14,105 nucleotides of DNA from an uncultured Oscillospiraceae bacterium (GTDB taxonomy: Bacteria > Bacillota > Clostridia > Oscillospirales > Oscillospiraceae): positions 1 through 14,105 of the forward strand of contig CAJUKH010000047.1 of the NCBI GenBank assembly GCA_910587345.1. The letters are read 5' to 3'. Position 1 is the stretch's first letter. Each line of letters begins with the position of its first letter. The translations under genes and the position numbers were made by a program. Positions 6,575 to 12,720 of this stretch are shown here, piece after piece. Below the pieces are notes generated by a model. It was not told where the DNA came from. It did not search any database and was given only the letters and a program-made list of their open reading frames with translations.

Positions 6575-6812
6575 AGAAAAAACTGATTTGACAAAGCCAT
6601 GCTTACAGTATATTATAGTTAAGGTATGCCGCTGGATGCTGCTGTAAGGATATTCATTCTGAACCCATGAGTTAGTACCCCTATTTTTACCCCTTTTGAC
6701 CGTGACAGGATGGAGCGTGACAACACATGACAAAAGCAGGAATCCAGGATTACCAGTGTTTTCGTAGTGTGACGAAGAGGGACAGAAGGGGTCGAAATCC
6801 TCTGGTACTCGT
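6575..6812. repeat. Element 1 right end (conserved ~240-bp terminal repeat)
   Basis: This stretch aligns almost base for base with 12483-12720 at the right end of element 2. It contains an outward-facing promoter (6588-6616), the paired direct repeats TACCCC at 6676-6681 and 6688-6693, and several GTGACA-like words (6702, 6717, 6727, 6769) that could be excisionase or accessory-protein sites. I see no gene: a reverse-strand frame crosses it, but the differences between the copies do not look like coding-sequence change. Confidence 0.75.
6588..6616 (+). promoter_or_regulatory. Outward-facing promoter in element 1 right end
   Basis: TTGACA (6588-6593), a 17-base spacer and TATTAT (6611-6616) form a good sigma-A promoter pointing across the attachment core into element 2. 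The same promoter is conserved at 12496-12524. No open frame of useful length follows within the end. It may make a non-coding RNA, or read into the element's own left end once the element is circular. Confidence 0.6.
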
Positions 6813-6839
6813 CCCCACCATGAAGCCCCTCTGATTTCA
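6813..6839 (+). other. Internal attachment site between elements 1 and 2
   Basis: CCCCACC followed by ATGAAGCCCCTCTGATTTCA, the lysS core with one T to C change. It joins the right end of element 1 to the left end of element 2, as expected from tandem integration at one site. Confidence 0.8.
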
Positions 6840-6960
6840 AACCCCTGCAGCCCAGTGCTTTCAATGGATTCGGGGCTTGGGGAATGTGCTAGTACCACAC
6901 TTTTACCACAAATGCCGAGAAGTGAGGTAAGTGGGAATGAATAAAAGTGAACGATTATAC
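6840..6960. repeat. Element 2 left end with paired arm-type repeats
   Basis: This stretch aligns with 4783-4905 of element 1. It carries two direct repeats TACCACA at 6893-6899 and 6904-6910, 11 bases apart, matching the TACCACA pair at the right end of this element. The rest of 6961-7007 shows nothing I can identify. Confidence 0.65.
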
Positions 6961-7007
6961 ACCGCTAAGAATACGCACAAAAAGGGCAAATGAGATATCA
7001 AAGACTT

Positions 7008-7024
7008 AAACTTATGATAAGTTT
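7008..7024 (+). promoter_or_regulatory. Operator-like palindrome upstream of RNase H-RnlA
   Basis: AAACTTAT-G-ATAAGTTT is a perfect 8-bp inverted repeat ending 23 bases before the GTG start. It contains TATGAT, a possible -10 box, but I see no good -35. It could be an autoregulatory site of the toxin-antitoxin pair, which is an inference from its position. Confidence 0.4.
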
Positions 7025-7047
7025 GTGTTTTGTGAGGAGAATGTACT

Positions 7048-8433
7048 GTGAGATATTATGCTGTTAAAAAAGGACACACAGTAGGGGTGTTTGATAATTG
7101 GACTGACTGCAGTACTTCGATAAATGGTTTCTCGGGTGCGGAGTATAAAGCGTTTAATTCAGAAGCTGAGGCTGAGGCATATCTGAATGACAAGGATTTA
7201 TGGGGCGAAATTGTAACTGCTGATAATGAAAAAGGATATTTGGTTGCCTTTTGTGATGGAAGTTTCGAGAAAGAGCTTAATCGGTATTCATTTGGAGTTT
7301 TGTTAATTGATACCGATGGAAGAGAGAGCTCGTTATGCGGTTTTGGCAGCAACGAAAAGTATATATCAAGTAATAATATTATTGGTGAAATTTTTGGCGT
7401 AATTAATGCATTGGATTGGGCAATATCAAATGGCTATGCCAAAATAAAAATATATCATGATTATGAAGGCCTTAGTAAATGGGTTAGTGGCGAGTGGAAA
7501 GCAAACAGTGAAGTTGCAAAAATGTTCCTTTCAATATATCGTACAAAGTTTGAAGGTGTATTAGAGGATATACAATTTGAAAAAGTAAAAGGCCATAGCA
7601 ATAATAAGTACAACGACAAAGCGGATTTACTTGCGAAGTCGGCATTACAGGATAAAACTAAAATGGCAATACAGGGAGATCATTGGTTTGTTTTGCCCTT
7701 TTTTAGTGAATCTGATTTTAATGCAATTGTTGATTTGGTAAAAGAAGAAAATGGAAATATTAATATTGAATCTAAAGCATATCCGACAAAGACGATCCAT
7801 AAATTTGAGCTGGGAAAAAGTAAAGTGGTGGTGACTAGATTCAATACCAAGAACCAGAAAGTTTTGGTTCAGGGTGAGAACTCAACGCTGTTTCAGATGA
7901 TTATTTCCATTATTGTTGAACTGGATGGGAATGTTAAATTAGAGCCAATATTGAGTAGTGCATATAGAACAACAATAGATTCAAAAAGCGTTGATAACTC
8001 TTTTAATGCTGTTTGTCCAAGTTTTCCTATAGATTATCCAGATAGTATCAAGCGTCTAGTTAGGCAGGCAATCATTAACTTAAACTATTATGTCGAAAGC
8101 GAAGACTATACACAATATGCTTTCCCAGCATTAAAAGCGTTGGAAGGCCATATAAAGTATCTTATAAAAATGGCTGGAGGTACAGTCAATAAAAATTTTA
8201 CAAATTTCGGGAGGGATCAAACAACTGGAGAATACTATTTGTCTCAAACTATTTCGGATGGAACAAAGAAAGCACAAATAGAGAAATGCTATAACTACTA
8301 TCATGATCAAAGACATACGGCGTTTCATTTTGGAGATATTATTGGAGCAACAGATAATACTAGGCTTATTGATACAAAAGTGGAAGCTGATGAAATTATA
8401 CAGAAATGTATTGCTTTGATATGTGAACAGTAA
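7048..8433 (+). CDS. RNase H-RnlA fusion toxin (HEPN ribonuclease)
   Basis: This 461-residue protein has three parts. Residues 1-46 are the RNA:DNA hybrid-binding (viroplasmin-like) domain of RNase HI (YYAVKKGHTVGVF, INGFSGAEYKAF). Residues 60-200 are an RNase H fold with its acidic site complete: Asp70 (FCDGSF), Glu114 (GEIFGV), Asp138 (YHDYEG) and Asp193 (DKADLLA), plus His183. Residues 205-461 resemble the RnlA toxin: a middle domain, then a HEPN domain with ALKALEGHIKYLI and the R-x4-H motif at Arg422/His427 (QRHTAFH). E. coli RnlA is an anti-phage mRNA endonuclease stimulated by a separate RNase HI; here the two seem fused. The GTG start follows GAGGAG by 8 bases. The partner gene lies 35 bases downstream. 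Confidence 0.87.
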   Translation: MRYYAVKKGHTVGVFDNWTDCSTSINGFSGAEYKAFNSEAEAEAYLNDKDLWGEIVTADNEKGYLVAFCDGSFEKELNRYSFGVLLIDTDGRESSLCGFGSNEKYISSNNIIGEIFGVINALDWAISNGYAKIKIYHDYEGLSKWVSGEWKANSEVAKMFLSIYRTKFEGVLEDIQFEKVKGHSNNKYNDKADLLAKSALQDKTKMAIQGDHWFVLPFFSESDFNAIVDLVKEENGNINIESKAYPTKTIHKFELGKSKVVVTRFNTKNQKVLVQGENSTLFQMIISIIVELDGNVKLEPILSSAYRTTIDSKSVDNSFNAVCPSFPIDYPDSIKRLVRQAIINLNYYVESEDYTQYAFPALKALEGHIKYLIKMAGGTVNKNFTNFGRDQTTGEYYLSQTISDGTKKAQIEKCYNYYHDQRHTAFHFGDIIGATDNTRLIDTKVEADEIIQKCIALICEQ

Positions 8434-8468
8434 AAAGTGAAGAAATAAAGATGAAAGGAGGAGCCATC

Positions 8469-8828
8469 ATGAAAGAATATGCTATATATCAGTTAGAGAA
8501 TAAGGAATATGATGGGTTCCTCCTCTGCCTTACCTATGAAAGTATTTTGAATTATTTGAAAAGCATTGAAAACGAAGTGATGATATCTGAATCAACAGGA
8601 ATATTGCTTGTTGATCAGCTGTTGATAACGGGAAATGGTAGAAATCGTTTTATTGTTTGCCCGTTTGATCATGGGACAATCAATATTGATGCCGCAGAGA
8701 GTGTATCACCTAAAGAATGTTATAGGAAGTTATCGATTCAATTATTGCGGCAAAATTATGCATGCTTAGAAAATTCAATTTTAACTGACCAACAAAGAAG
8801 CAAGATTCAAGAAGAAGTTGTCTTTTAA
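8469..8828 (+). CDS. RnlB-like antitoxin
   Basis: This protein of about 119 residues resembles RnlB (123 residues in E. coli) in length and pattern: SESTGILLVDQLL, then GNGRNRFIVC, HGTINIDAAE, a KLSIQLLRQ block and LENSILT near the end. RnlB binds the RnlA HEPN domain and blocks its RNase activity. I start at 8469: the in-frame ATG at 8451 is immediately followed by AAAGGAGG, which is the ribosome binding site for 8469. The position directly after the RnlA-type toxin gives the standard toxin-antitoxin order. A terminator follows 9 bases after the stop. Confidence 0.82.
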   Translation: MKEYAIYQLENKEYDGFLLCLTYESILNYLKSIENEVMISESTGILLVDQLLITGNGRNRFIVCPFDHGTINIDAAESVSPKECYRKLSIQLLRQNYACLENSILTDQQRSKIQEEVVF

Positions 8829-8837
8829 ATAGATATG

Positions 8838-8880
8838 AAAATCATCCCTGCCCAAGTAAAGTTTGGACGGGGATGATTTT
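8838..8880. terminator. Terminator of the RnlA-RnlB operon
   Basis: AAAATCATCCC (8838-8848) pairs with GGGATGATTTT (8870-8880). The inner pairing of CTGCCCAA with TTGGACGG includes one wobble and one mismatch. The flanking A and T runs allow it to work in both directions, including for the relic reading toward it from the right. Confidence 0.8.
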
Positions 8881-8889
8881 GTATTTTTC

Positions 8890-9010
8890 AAAACTTATTA
8901 TTAAAGCGGAGACAAGAGCCATAGCGTTCTCATCTAGTTCCGACACATCAATTATTTTTAGAGCGTTCACACACCAGATAACCCACATAACATGAGAGAT
9001 CATATCTTTT
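8890..9010 (-). pseudogene. Relic of an XRE repressor gene (C-terminal part)
   Basis: The minus strand encodes CVNALKIIDVSELDENAMALVSAL, which closely parallels CVDAPKMIDVSGLDEEAIALLASL at the C-terminus of the intact repressor at 10685-10978. The DNA also aligns (CGACACATCAAT and CACACCAGATA shared). The helix-turn-helix half is missing, replaced by the promoter of the next operon, so this is a broken copy and not an active gene. It suggests that the RnlAB module and the nuclease module each once had, or swapped, a similar divergent repressor. The exact relic limits are approximate. Confidence 0.7.
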
Positions 9011-9030
9011 GGGCACATAGTAAAAAGTAT

Positions 9031-9059
9031 TTGCATTAAACGGCTAGATACAATATAAT
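9031..9059 (+). promoter_or_regulatory. Promoter of the nuclease module
   Basis: TTGCAT (9031-9036), a 17-base spacer and TATAAT (9054-9059) form a good sigma-A promoter 54 bases before the nuclease start. It shows that the nuclease pair is a separate transcription unit from RnlAB. Confidence 0.7.
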
Positions 9060-9113
9060 TGAACCATCGAGAGTTGTCGAGTTTTGGAGAACTAATTTTG
9101 AGGTTGCGGTGCT

Positions 9114-9920
9114 ATGGTGGTGAAGGTATTGCAAATAATGTTTTGGAATTTAAAGAAAAATGCTAACGAAAGCTTAATTGCAGATATTATTGAAGAACAA
9201 AATATAGATATTGCTTTATTTGCAGAGTATTCGTCGACAGATTTTGGCACAGTGACAGATATTCTGGGTGATGAATATCGACATTATGTTGGGTATGGTG
9301 GCTGCGAAAAAATCTCTTTATTAGCCAAGGCGAATATACAGATATCGGTTCGCCGTGAGCAGAATAGATATGTGATTTATACATACGAAATTGATGGAGA
9401 TAAGTTTATTATTGCAGGAGCTCATCTTCCAGCAAATCCGCACAGTGGCCCAGAAGAGAGAAAAATTGTTATCCGTGACCTTGTTCAAGATGTTAATGAA
9501 CTTGAAAAAGAAATGAAACATCATAATACGATTATCATTGGAGATTTTAATGCGAGTCCCTTTGATGAAGAGCTAATAGCGAAAGACGCATTTAATGCCG
9601 TCCTGTATAAAGGACTTATTATGCAGCAAGAAAACGTTACAGTTGAAGGGAAAAAATACCGAAGGTTCTATAATCCGATGATAGATTATATTTCGGAGAA
9701 GAATGAAATTTATGGATCTTTGTATTATCCTTCAGGGGTTGTGACACTGTATTGGTATTGTTATGACCAAATAATTGTGCGAAAGCCGTTAGTTGAGCGA
9801 ATACGAGATATCTCGTATTGCCGAAAAATAAAAAACAAACGTTTGATTAAAGATGTTGTGCCAGATAAAAGTATTAGCGATCATCTTCCGTTACTAGTTA
9901 AAATTGAAAGAGGTGTATGA
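9114..9920 (+). CDS. Endonuclease/exonuclease/phosphatase family protein
   Basis: This 268-residue protein has the metal-dependent EEP fold (DNase I, exonuclease III, inositol phosphatases) with the usual active-site residues present: Asn12 (FWNL), Glu38 (LFAEYS), His104 (GAHLPANP), Asp144 and Asn146 (IIGDFNASP), Asp218 (YDQIIV) and Asp256-His257 (ISDHLPL). It is therefore probably an active nuclease or phosphodiesterase. No signal peptide is seen, so it should act in the cytoplasm. The substrate cannot be read from sequence. The ATG follows a weak GAGGTTGCGG site. One base separates its stop from the ATG of the partner gene, so the two proteins probably act together. The location in a cargo island suggests a defence role, which is an inference. 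Confidence 0.85.
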   Translation: MVVKVLQIMFWNLKKNANESLIADIIEEQNIDIALFAEYSSTDFGTVTDILGDEYRHYVGYGGCEKISLLAKANIQISVRREQNRYVIYTYEIDGDKFIIAGAHLPANPHSGPEERKIVIRDLVQDVNELEKEMKHHNTIIIGDFNASPFDEELIAKDAFNAVLYKGLIMQQENVTVEGKKYRRFYNPMIDYISEKNEIYGSLYYPSGVVTLYWYCYDQIIVRKPLVERIRDISYCRKIKNKRLIKDVVPDKSISDHLPLLVKIERGV

Positions 9921-9921
9921 A

Positions 9922-10434
9922 ATGCGTGATTTGTGGCCTGATTTTGAAAGCAGTGCAATAGAAACAAATAACTCGATTGATATTTTGCGTAGCCAGGCAA
10001 GAGAGATTAGTAAAAAAACAGAACAGGCCGTTAAAGCAACTTTTTCAAAATTGGAATACAAGCAAGGACCATTGGCAGCAACAGTTGCAGTACAGCAAAT
10101 AATTGGCGCATTAGGTTCTACCACATATGAAGAATTATTGGATCAGGAACTCCAGGGGAAAAAAGACGCAAATAAATTTTATTCAGTTACCAAATACAAG
10201 TTCGAGATATATAATGATGAGTATCGATTTCGGCTTTTTGTGTTGGAGAATAGAGAAATATTTCCAATATGCCTTGTGGTTGATGATGGAATATGTGAAG
10301 AAATAAGATATAAGAACCGCTCAAATATCATGAGCAACGAAGAATTGGAGGATGTTCTTCAAGAAATATTCTGCAGCTCAAAGGTTAGGTCAATAGTTAC
10401 ACGGATGATTCAAACTAAGACAAAGGGTAGGTAG
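9922..10434 (+). CDS. Unrecognised partner protein of the EEP nuclease
   Basis: I do not recognise this 170-residue protein. The ATG at 9922 follows AAAGAGGTG at good spacing and lies one base after the nuclease stop; the longer in-frame TTG at 9904 lies inside the nuclease gene. The N-terminal part (about 18-45, SIDILRSQAREISKKTEQAV) is a probable charged amphipathic helix. A small hydrophobic stretch follows (AATVAVQQIIGALG), then alternating strands (TKYKFEIYN, RFRLFVLENREIFPICLVVDD) and a helical C-terminus. No membrane segment or metal motif is visible. It may be an inhibitor, sensor or specificity subunit of the nuclease. A strong terminator follows. Confidence 0.75.
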   Translation: MRDLWPDFESSAIETNNSIDILRSQAREISKKTEQAVKATFSKLEYKQGPLAATVAVQQIIGALGSTTYEELLDQELQGKKDANKFYSVTKYKFEIYNDEYRFRLFVLENREIFPICLVVDDGICEEIRYKNRSNIMSNEELEDVLQEIFCSSKVRSIVTRMIQTKTKGR

Positions 10435-10441
10435 AGTAATA

Positions 10442-10493
10442 AAAAAGAAAAGTGTTATTGTGGCAAGTCTGCCACAATAACACTTTTCTTTTT
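10442..10493. terminator. Strong bidirectional terminator of the nuclease module
   Basis: This is a perfect 24-bp inverted repeat (10442-10465 with 10470-10493) around loop AGTC. The core is AGTGTTATTGTGGCA, with flanking A-rich and T-rich arms that supply a T-run in either direction. It lies 7 bases after the partner gene's stop. Confidence 0.9.
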
Positions 10494-10654
10494 CTGAAGG
10501 TTGATGGTGTATGCTACACAACATCTTTTATCCCATAACCTAAGATATTACAGAGGTCATCGACGGCGGTGACGGCAACATTGAGGTTTACTTGAGTGGG
10601 GCAGCGTAATGTAACCTATTATGTTTTTGCCTAAATAGAGCCAATCATAATTAT

Positions 10655-10684
10655 CCCGCTCAGGCATTTGCGACCCTGAACGGG
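10655..10684 (-). terminator. Terminator hairpin of the XRE gene
   Basis: Read on the minus strand, CCCGTTCAGG pairs with CCTGAGCGGG (one wobble) directly after the repressor stop codon, followed by an A/T-rich stretch. The interval to its left (10494-10654) holds no supported gene. A short plus-strand frame there (DGGDGNIEVYLSGAA then stop) has higher GC than its surroundings and may be a gene relic, but I cannot assign it. Confidence 0.55.
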
Positions 10685-10978
10685 TTATTCTTTGCTTTGG
10701 TGCTTTAACTTTTCTGTAAGAGATGCAAGGAGCGCAATAGCCTCTTCATCCAACCCCGACACATCAATCATCTTCGGCGCATCCACGCACACCAGATAAT
10801 CTACACTGACACCAAACAACCGAGAAAGCCGGATCAAAACTTCAATGGAAGGAGCTTTGCTGGCTGTCTCATAGGCGCTGACCATGGCCTTTGACACATC
10901 GATTCGCTCGGCAACCTGGAGCTGAGTTAAACCCCTTGCTTCCCGGAGTGACCGGAGCTTTTCAGAGCAGTCAACCAT
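10685..10978 (-). CDS. XRE-family transcriptional repressor
   Basis: This 97-residue DNA-binding protein has a classic cI/Cro-type helix-turn-helix at residues 7-62 (LREARGLTQLQVAERIDVSKAMVSAYETA). A short C-terminal tail (VDAPKMIDVSGLDEEAIALLASL) probably mediates dimerisation. On the minus strand AAGGAGGG sits a few bases before the ATG. It is divergent from the small membrane protein and the MrpR-like gene, and probably controls that shared intergenic region and itself. A broken copy of its C-terminal half lies at about 8890-9010. Confidence 0.9.
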   Translation of the reverse strand: MVDCSEKLRSLREARGLTQLQVAERIDVSKAMVSAYETASKAPSIEVLIRLSRLFGVSVDYLVCVDAPKMIDVSGLDEEAIALLASLTEKLKHQSKE

Positions 10979-11051
10979 GAGTCATCCCTCCTTCTGCTGA
11001 TAGTTTACCAGAAAGAGAAATTCTTATAGGAGACTCAAGAATAACTATAAG

Positions 11052-11080
11052 TTGACTTTTGAATAAATGACAAGTATAAT
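11052..11080 (+). promoter_or_regulatory. Promoter of the small membrane protein gene
   Basis: TTGACT (11052-11057), a 17-base spacer and TATAAT (11075-11080) form a good sigma-A promoter, about 100 bases before the start at 11185. The divergent XRE repressor gene begins about 75 bases to the left, so its product may bind here. Confidence 0.7.
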
Positions 11081-11184
11081 GATAAAAGGAAAATAAAAAT
11101 GGAGAGATTCAGCACTATGCGGCCGCTTTGTGTAATAACGTTTTATAGAATTTCGGAAAAACGATTCAGAATGGGGAGCATAAA

Positions 11185-11412
11185 ATGAGTGTTCTATTTT
11201 TGCTTTTTCTTTTGTTCTTGCTATACCCTAATGATGCTTTTTTTAAGAAAGTTCGGGCCGTTATAGCAATTCTTGTTGTTCTTGCAATTATCGGTTACAT
11301 GATACAACCACGTTGTCCTGGGTGCGGAAAGCCGTGGAATAGTGGCGGAAGCATGAAATACTGCTACAGTTGTGAAGCAAAGAGGGCACAGGGAAAATAT
11401 TATTACCCATAA
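11185..11412 (+). CDS. Small membrane protein with zinc-ribbon tail
   Basis: This 75-residue protein has two hydrophobic helices (about 2-14, SVLFLLFLLFLLY, and 24-41, RAVIAILVVLAIIGYMI) joined by a basic turn (FFKKVR). A C-terminal cytoplasmic-type zinc ribbon follows, with Cys44-x2-Cys47 (CPGC) and Cys60-x2-Cys63 (CYSC). The ATG follows GGGGAG. It lies between the divergent XRE repressor and the MrpR-like gene. The family is not one I recognise. In this setting a membrane effector or sensor of a defence system is possible, but the sequence does not prove it. Confidence 0.65.
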   Translation: MSVLFLLFLLFLLYPNDAFFKKVRAVIAILVVLAIIGYMIQPRCPGCGKPWNSGGSMKYCYSCEAKRAQGKYYYP

Positions 11413-11516
11413 GAGGCTGTTCAGTGAGTTGATCTATGGTTTTTCACATGCTTTGGTTAGTAGAGTACTAAGATCTCCTGATATTATAGAAACATTCATG
11501 CTATAGGAGGTCGAAA

Positions 11517-12431
11517 ATGAGAGAGAAATTTTTTGGTGATCCTACCGGATTTGACGCTGCACCGAACAAAGACTTATTTAACCAGGTCTGGAAGAATGTG
11601 ATTGCGTGGGAAAAGCGCACAGGAAAATCTTTGGATCAATCCCTTACCAGAGAAGATTATATTGAACTGCTGAGTTCCTTACAGATCAGACGTGCGTGGA
11701 CAATGACAAATCGAAAAAGCATTGTTATGTACTATGTACGCTACCTGATTGCGAATGGAGAGCTTCCCATAGAGCAGGAACGACTCCTTGCTTCAGTAAC
11801 TCTGAATGATCTTGAAATAAAAGAAGATGGATTCGTTTACTATTTCAAAAACTTAGCAATGCTACAAGATGCTATTAACGATACTGTAAGTGCATCGGAC
11901 AGTTATGATAGTACTCTACACGACATCCCAATCTCGATGCTTTATCTGGCTTGGTATGGCTTGACCGAGGAAGAGATCATTAACTTTCCCAAATCCGCTG
12001 TTTTGGATGATGGAATTATGTTTAACGGCAAAAAGATTGAAATGCCGTTCCATGTAAGCCAAGTGCTGAATCGGCTGAAAGATGCAGATGGTTATTACCA
12101 GCAAGCCCGAGGAGTTATCTTTCATCGCTATGTTTACTCCGATTATTTGATTCGGACTGAGAGGAACGCCAAGATAGATCTTGTAAAGTTTAGAACAATG
12201 CTTTATCGGTTCAATAACATCACAGGCCGAGCCTATTCCCTGCGCTATGATGTGGCCCATCAGTCTGGTATTTTCTATCGGGCCTATTTGTTGGAGAGCG
12301 AAGGTGGAGCATTTGATTTGACTGATCCAGGCTTCGCATCAAGAGTTTTTTGCGAAGACCTCAACAATTCTGTGAAGCGGAGCACACGGATTAAAGACTA
12401 TCAGATTTTCAAACGGGTAATCCAAGAATAG
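11517..12431 (+). CDS. Degenerate tyrosine-recombinase-like protein, probable MrpR type
   Basis: This 304-residue protein looks like a tyrosine recombinase without its active site. Residues 18-83 resemble the SAM-like core-binding domain (FNQVWKNVIAWEKRTGKSLD, ending in YYVRYLIANGELP). Residues 137-175 resemble the start of the catalytic domain (LYLAWYGLTEEEIINF), but the box I arginine is replaced (GLT where GLR is expected). The expected H-x-x-R box is also not seen; the corresponding region reads LRYDVAHQSGIFYRAY. The overall pattern recalls MrpR-type phage repressors, which are recombinase-fold DNA-binding proteins. It may regulate the element or bind its ends. AGGAGG lies 6 bases before the ATG. 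It is the last gene before the right end, the place an integrase often occupies. Confidence 0.65.
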   Translation: MREKFFGDPTGFDAAPNKDLFNQVWKNVIAWEKRTGKSLDQSLTREDYIELLSSLQIRRAWTMTNRKSIVMYYVRYLIANGELPIEQERLLASVTLNDLEIKEDGFVYYFKNLAMLQDAINDTVSASDSYDSTLHDIPISMLYLAWYGLTEEEIINFPKSAVLDDGIMFNGKKIEMPFHVSQVLNRLKDADGYYQQARGVIFHRYVYSDYLIRTERNAKIDLVKFRTMLYRFNNITGRAYSLRYDVAHQSGIFYRAYLLESEGGAFDLTDPGFASRVFCEDLNNSVKRSTRIKDYQIFKRVIQE

Positions 12432-12437
12432 TCTGTT

Positions 12438-12475
12438 GGCACTTGGTAAATTATTTTGCCGAGTGCCTTTTCTTT
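12438..12475 (+). terminator. Terminator of the MrpR-like gene
   Basis: GGCACTTGGTAAA pairs with TTTTGCCGAGTGCC (two wobbles), followed by TTTTCTTTT, a typical intrinsic terminator 6 bases after the stop codon. Confidence 0.85.
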
Positions 12476-12482
12476 TGCCCAA

Positions 12483-12720
12483 GGTCAAAACTGATTTGAC
12501 AAAACCACGCTTACAGTATATTATAATTAAAGTGTGTCACTGGATGCTGCTGCAAGGATATTCATTCTGAACCCATGAGTTAGTACCACAATTTTTACCA
12601 CATTTGACCGTGATAGGATGGAGCGTGACAACACATGACAAAAGCAGGAATCCAGAATTACCAGTGTTTTCGTAGTGTGACGAAGGAGGACGAGAGGGGT
12701 CAAAATCCACTGGTACTCGT
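12483..12720. repeat. Element 2 right end (conserved ~240-bp terminal repeat)
   Basis: This stretch is nearly identical to 6575-6812. It carries the outward promoter, the GTGACA-like words and the paired direct repeats TACCACA at 12584-12590 and 12596-12602, which match the left end of the same element and differ from the TACCCC of element 1. There is no supported gene in 12432-12832; the interval holds the terminator, this end, the attachment core and the old lysS terminator. Confidence 0.75.
12496..12524 (+). promoter_or_regulatory. Outward-facing promoter in element 2 right end
   Basis: TTGACA (12496-12501), a 17-base spacer and TATTAT (12519-12524), conserved with 6588-6616. It points toward the attachment site and the potassium transporter gene, although the old lysS terminator lies between. 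Confidence 0.6.

Larger units (their letters stand above)
4763..6839 (+). mobile_element. Integrated element 1 (about 2.06 kb), TAC cargo
   Basis: This element is bounded by lysS-type attachment cores at 4763-4782 and 6820-6839. It has a left end related to that of element 2 and a right end almost identical to that of element 2. Base composition is much more AT-rich than the flanking backbone. Its only cargo is a three-gene toxin-antitoxin-chaperone operon with its own promoter and terminator. It encodes no recombinase, so any movement would need an enzyme supplied in trans. It could instead be a deletion derivative of a larger element. Confidence 0.75.

Noticed and set aside
6619..6864. A reverse-strand frame of about 81 codons repeated at both right ends
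   Set aside because: The frame looks conserved only because the DNA is conserved. Many differences between the copies change residues (for example Arg/Trp, Ser/Leu and Pro/Leu), and the frame runs through the att core and recombinase sites.
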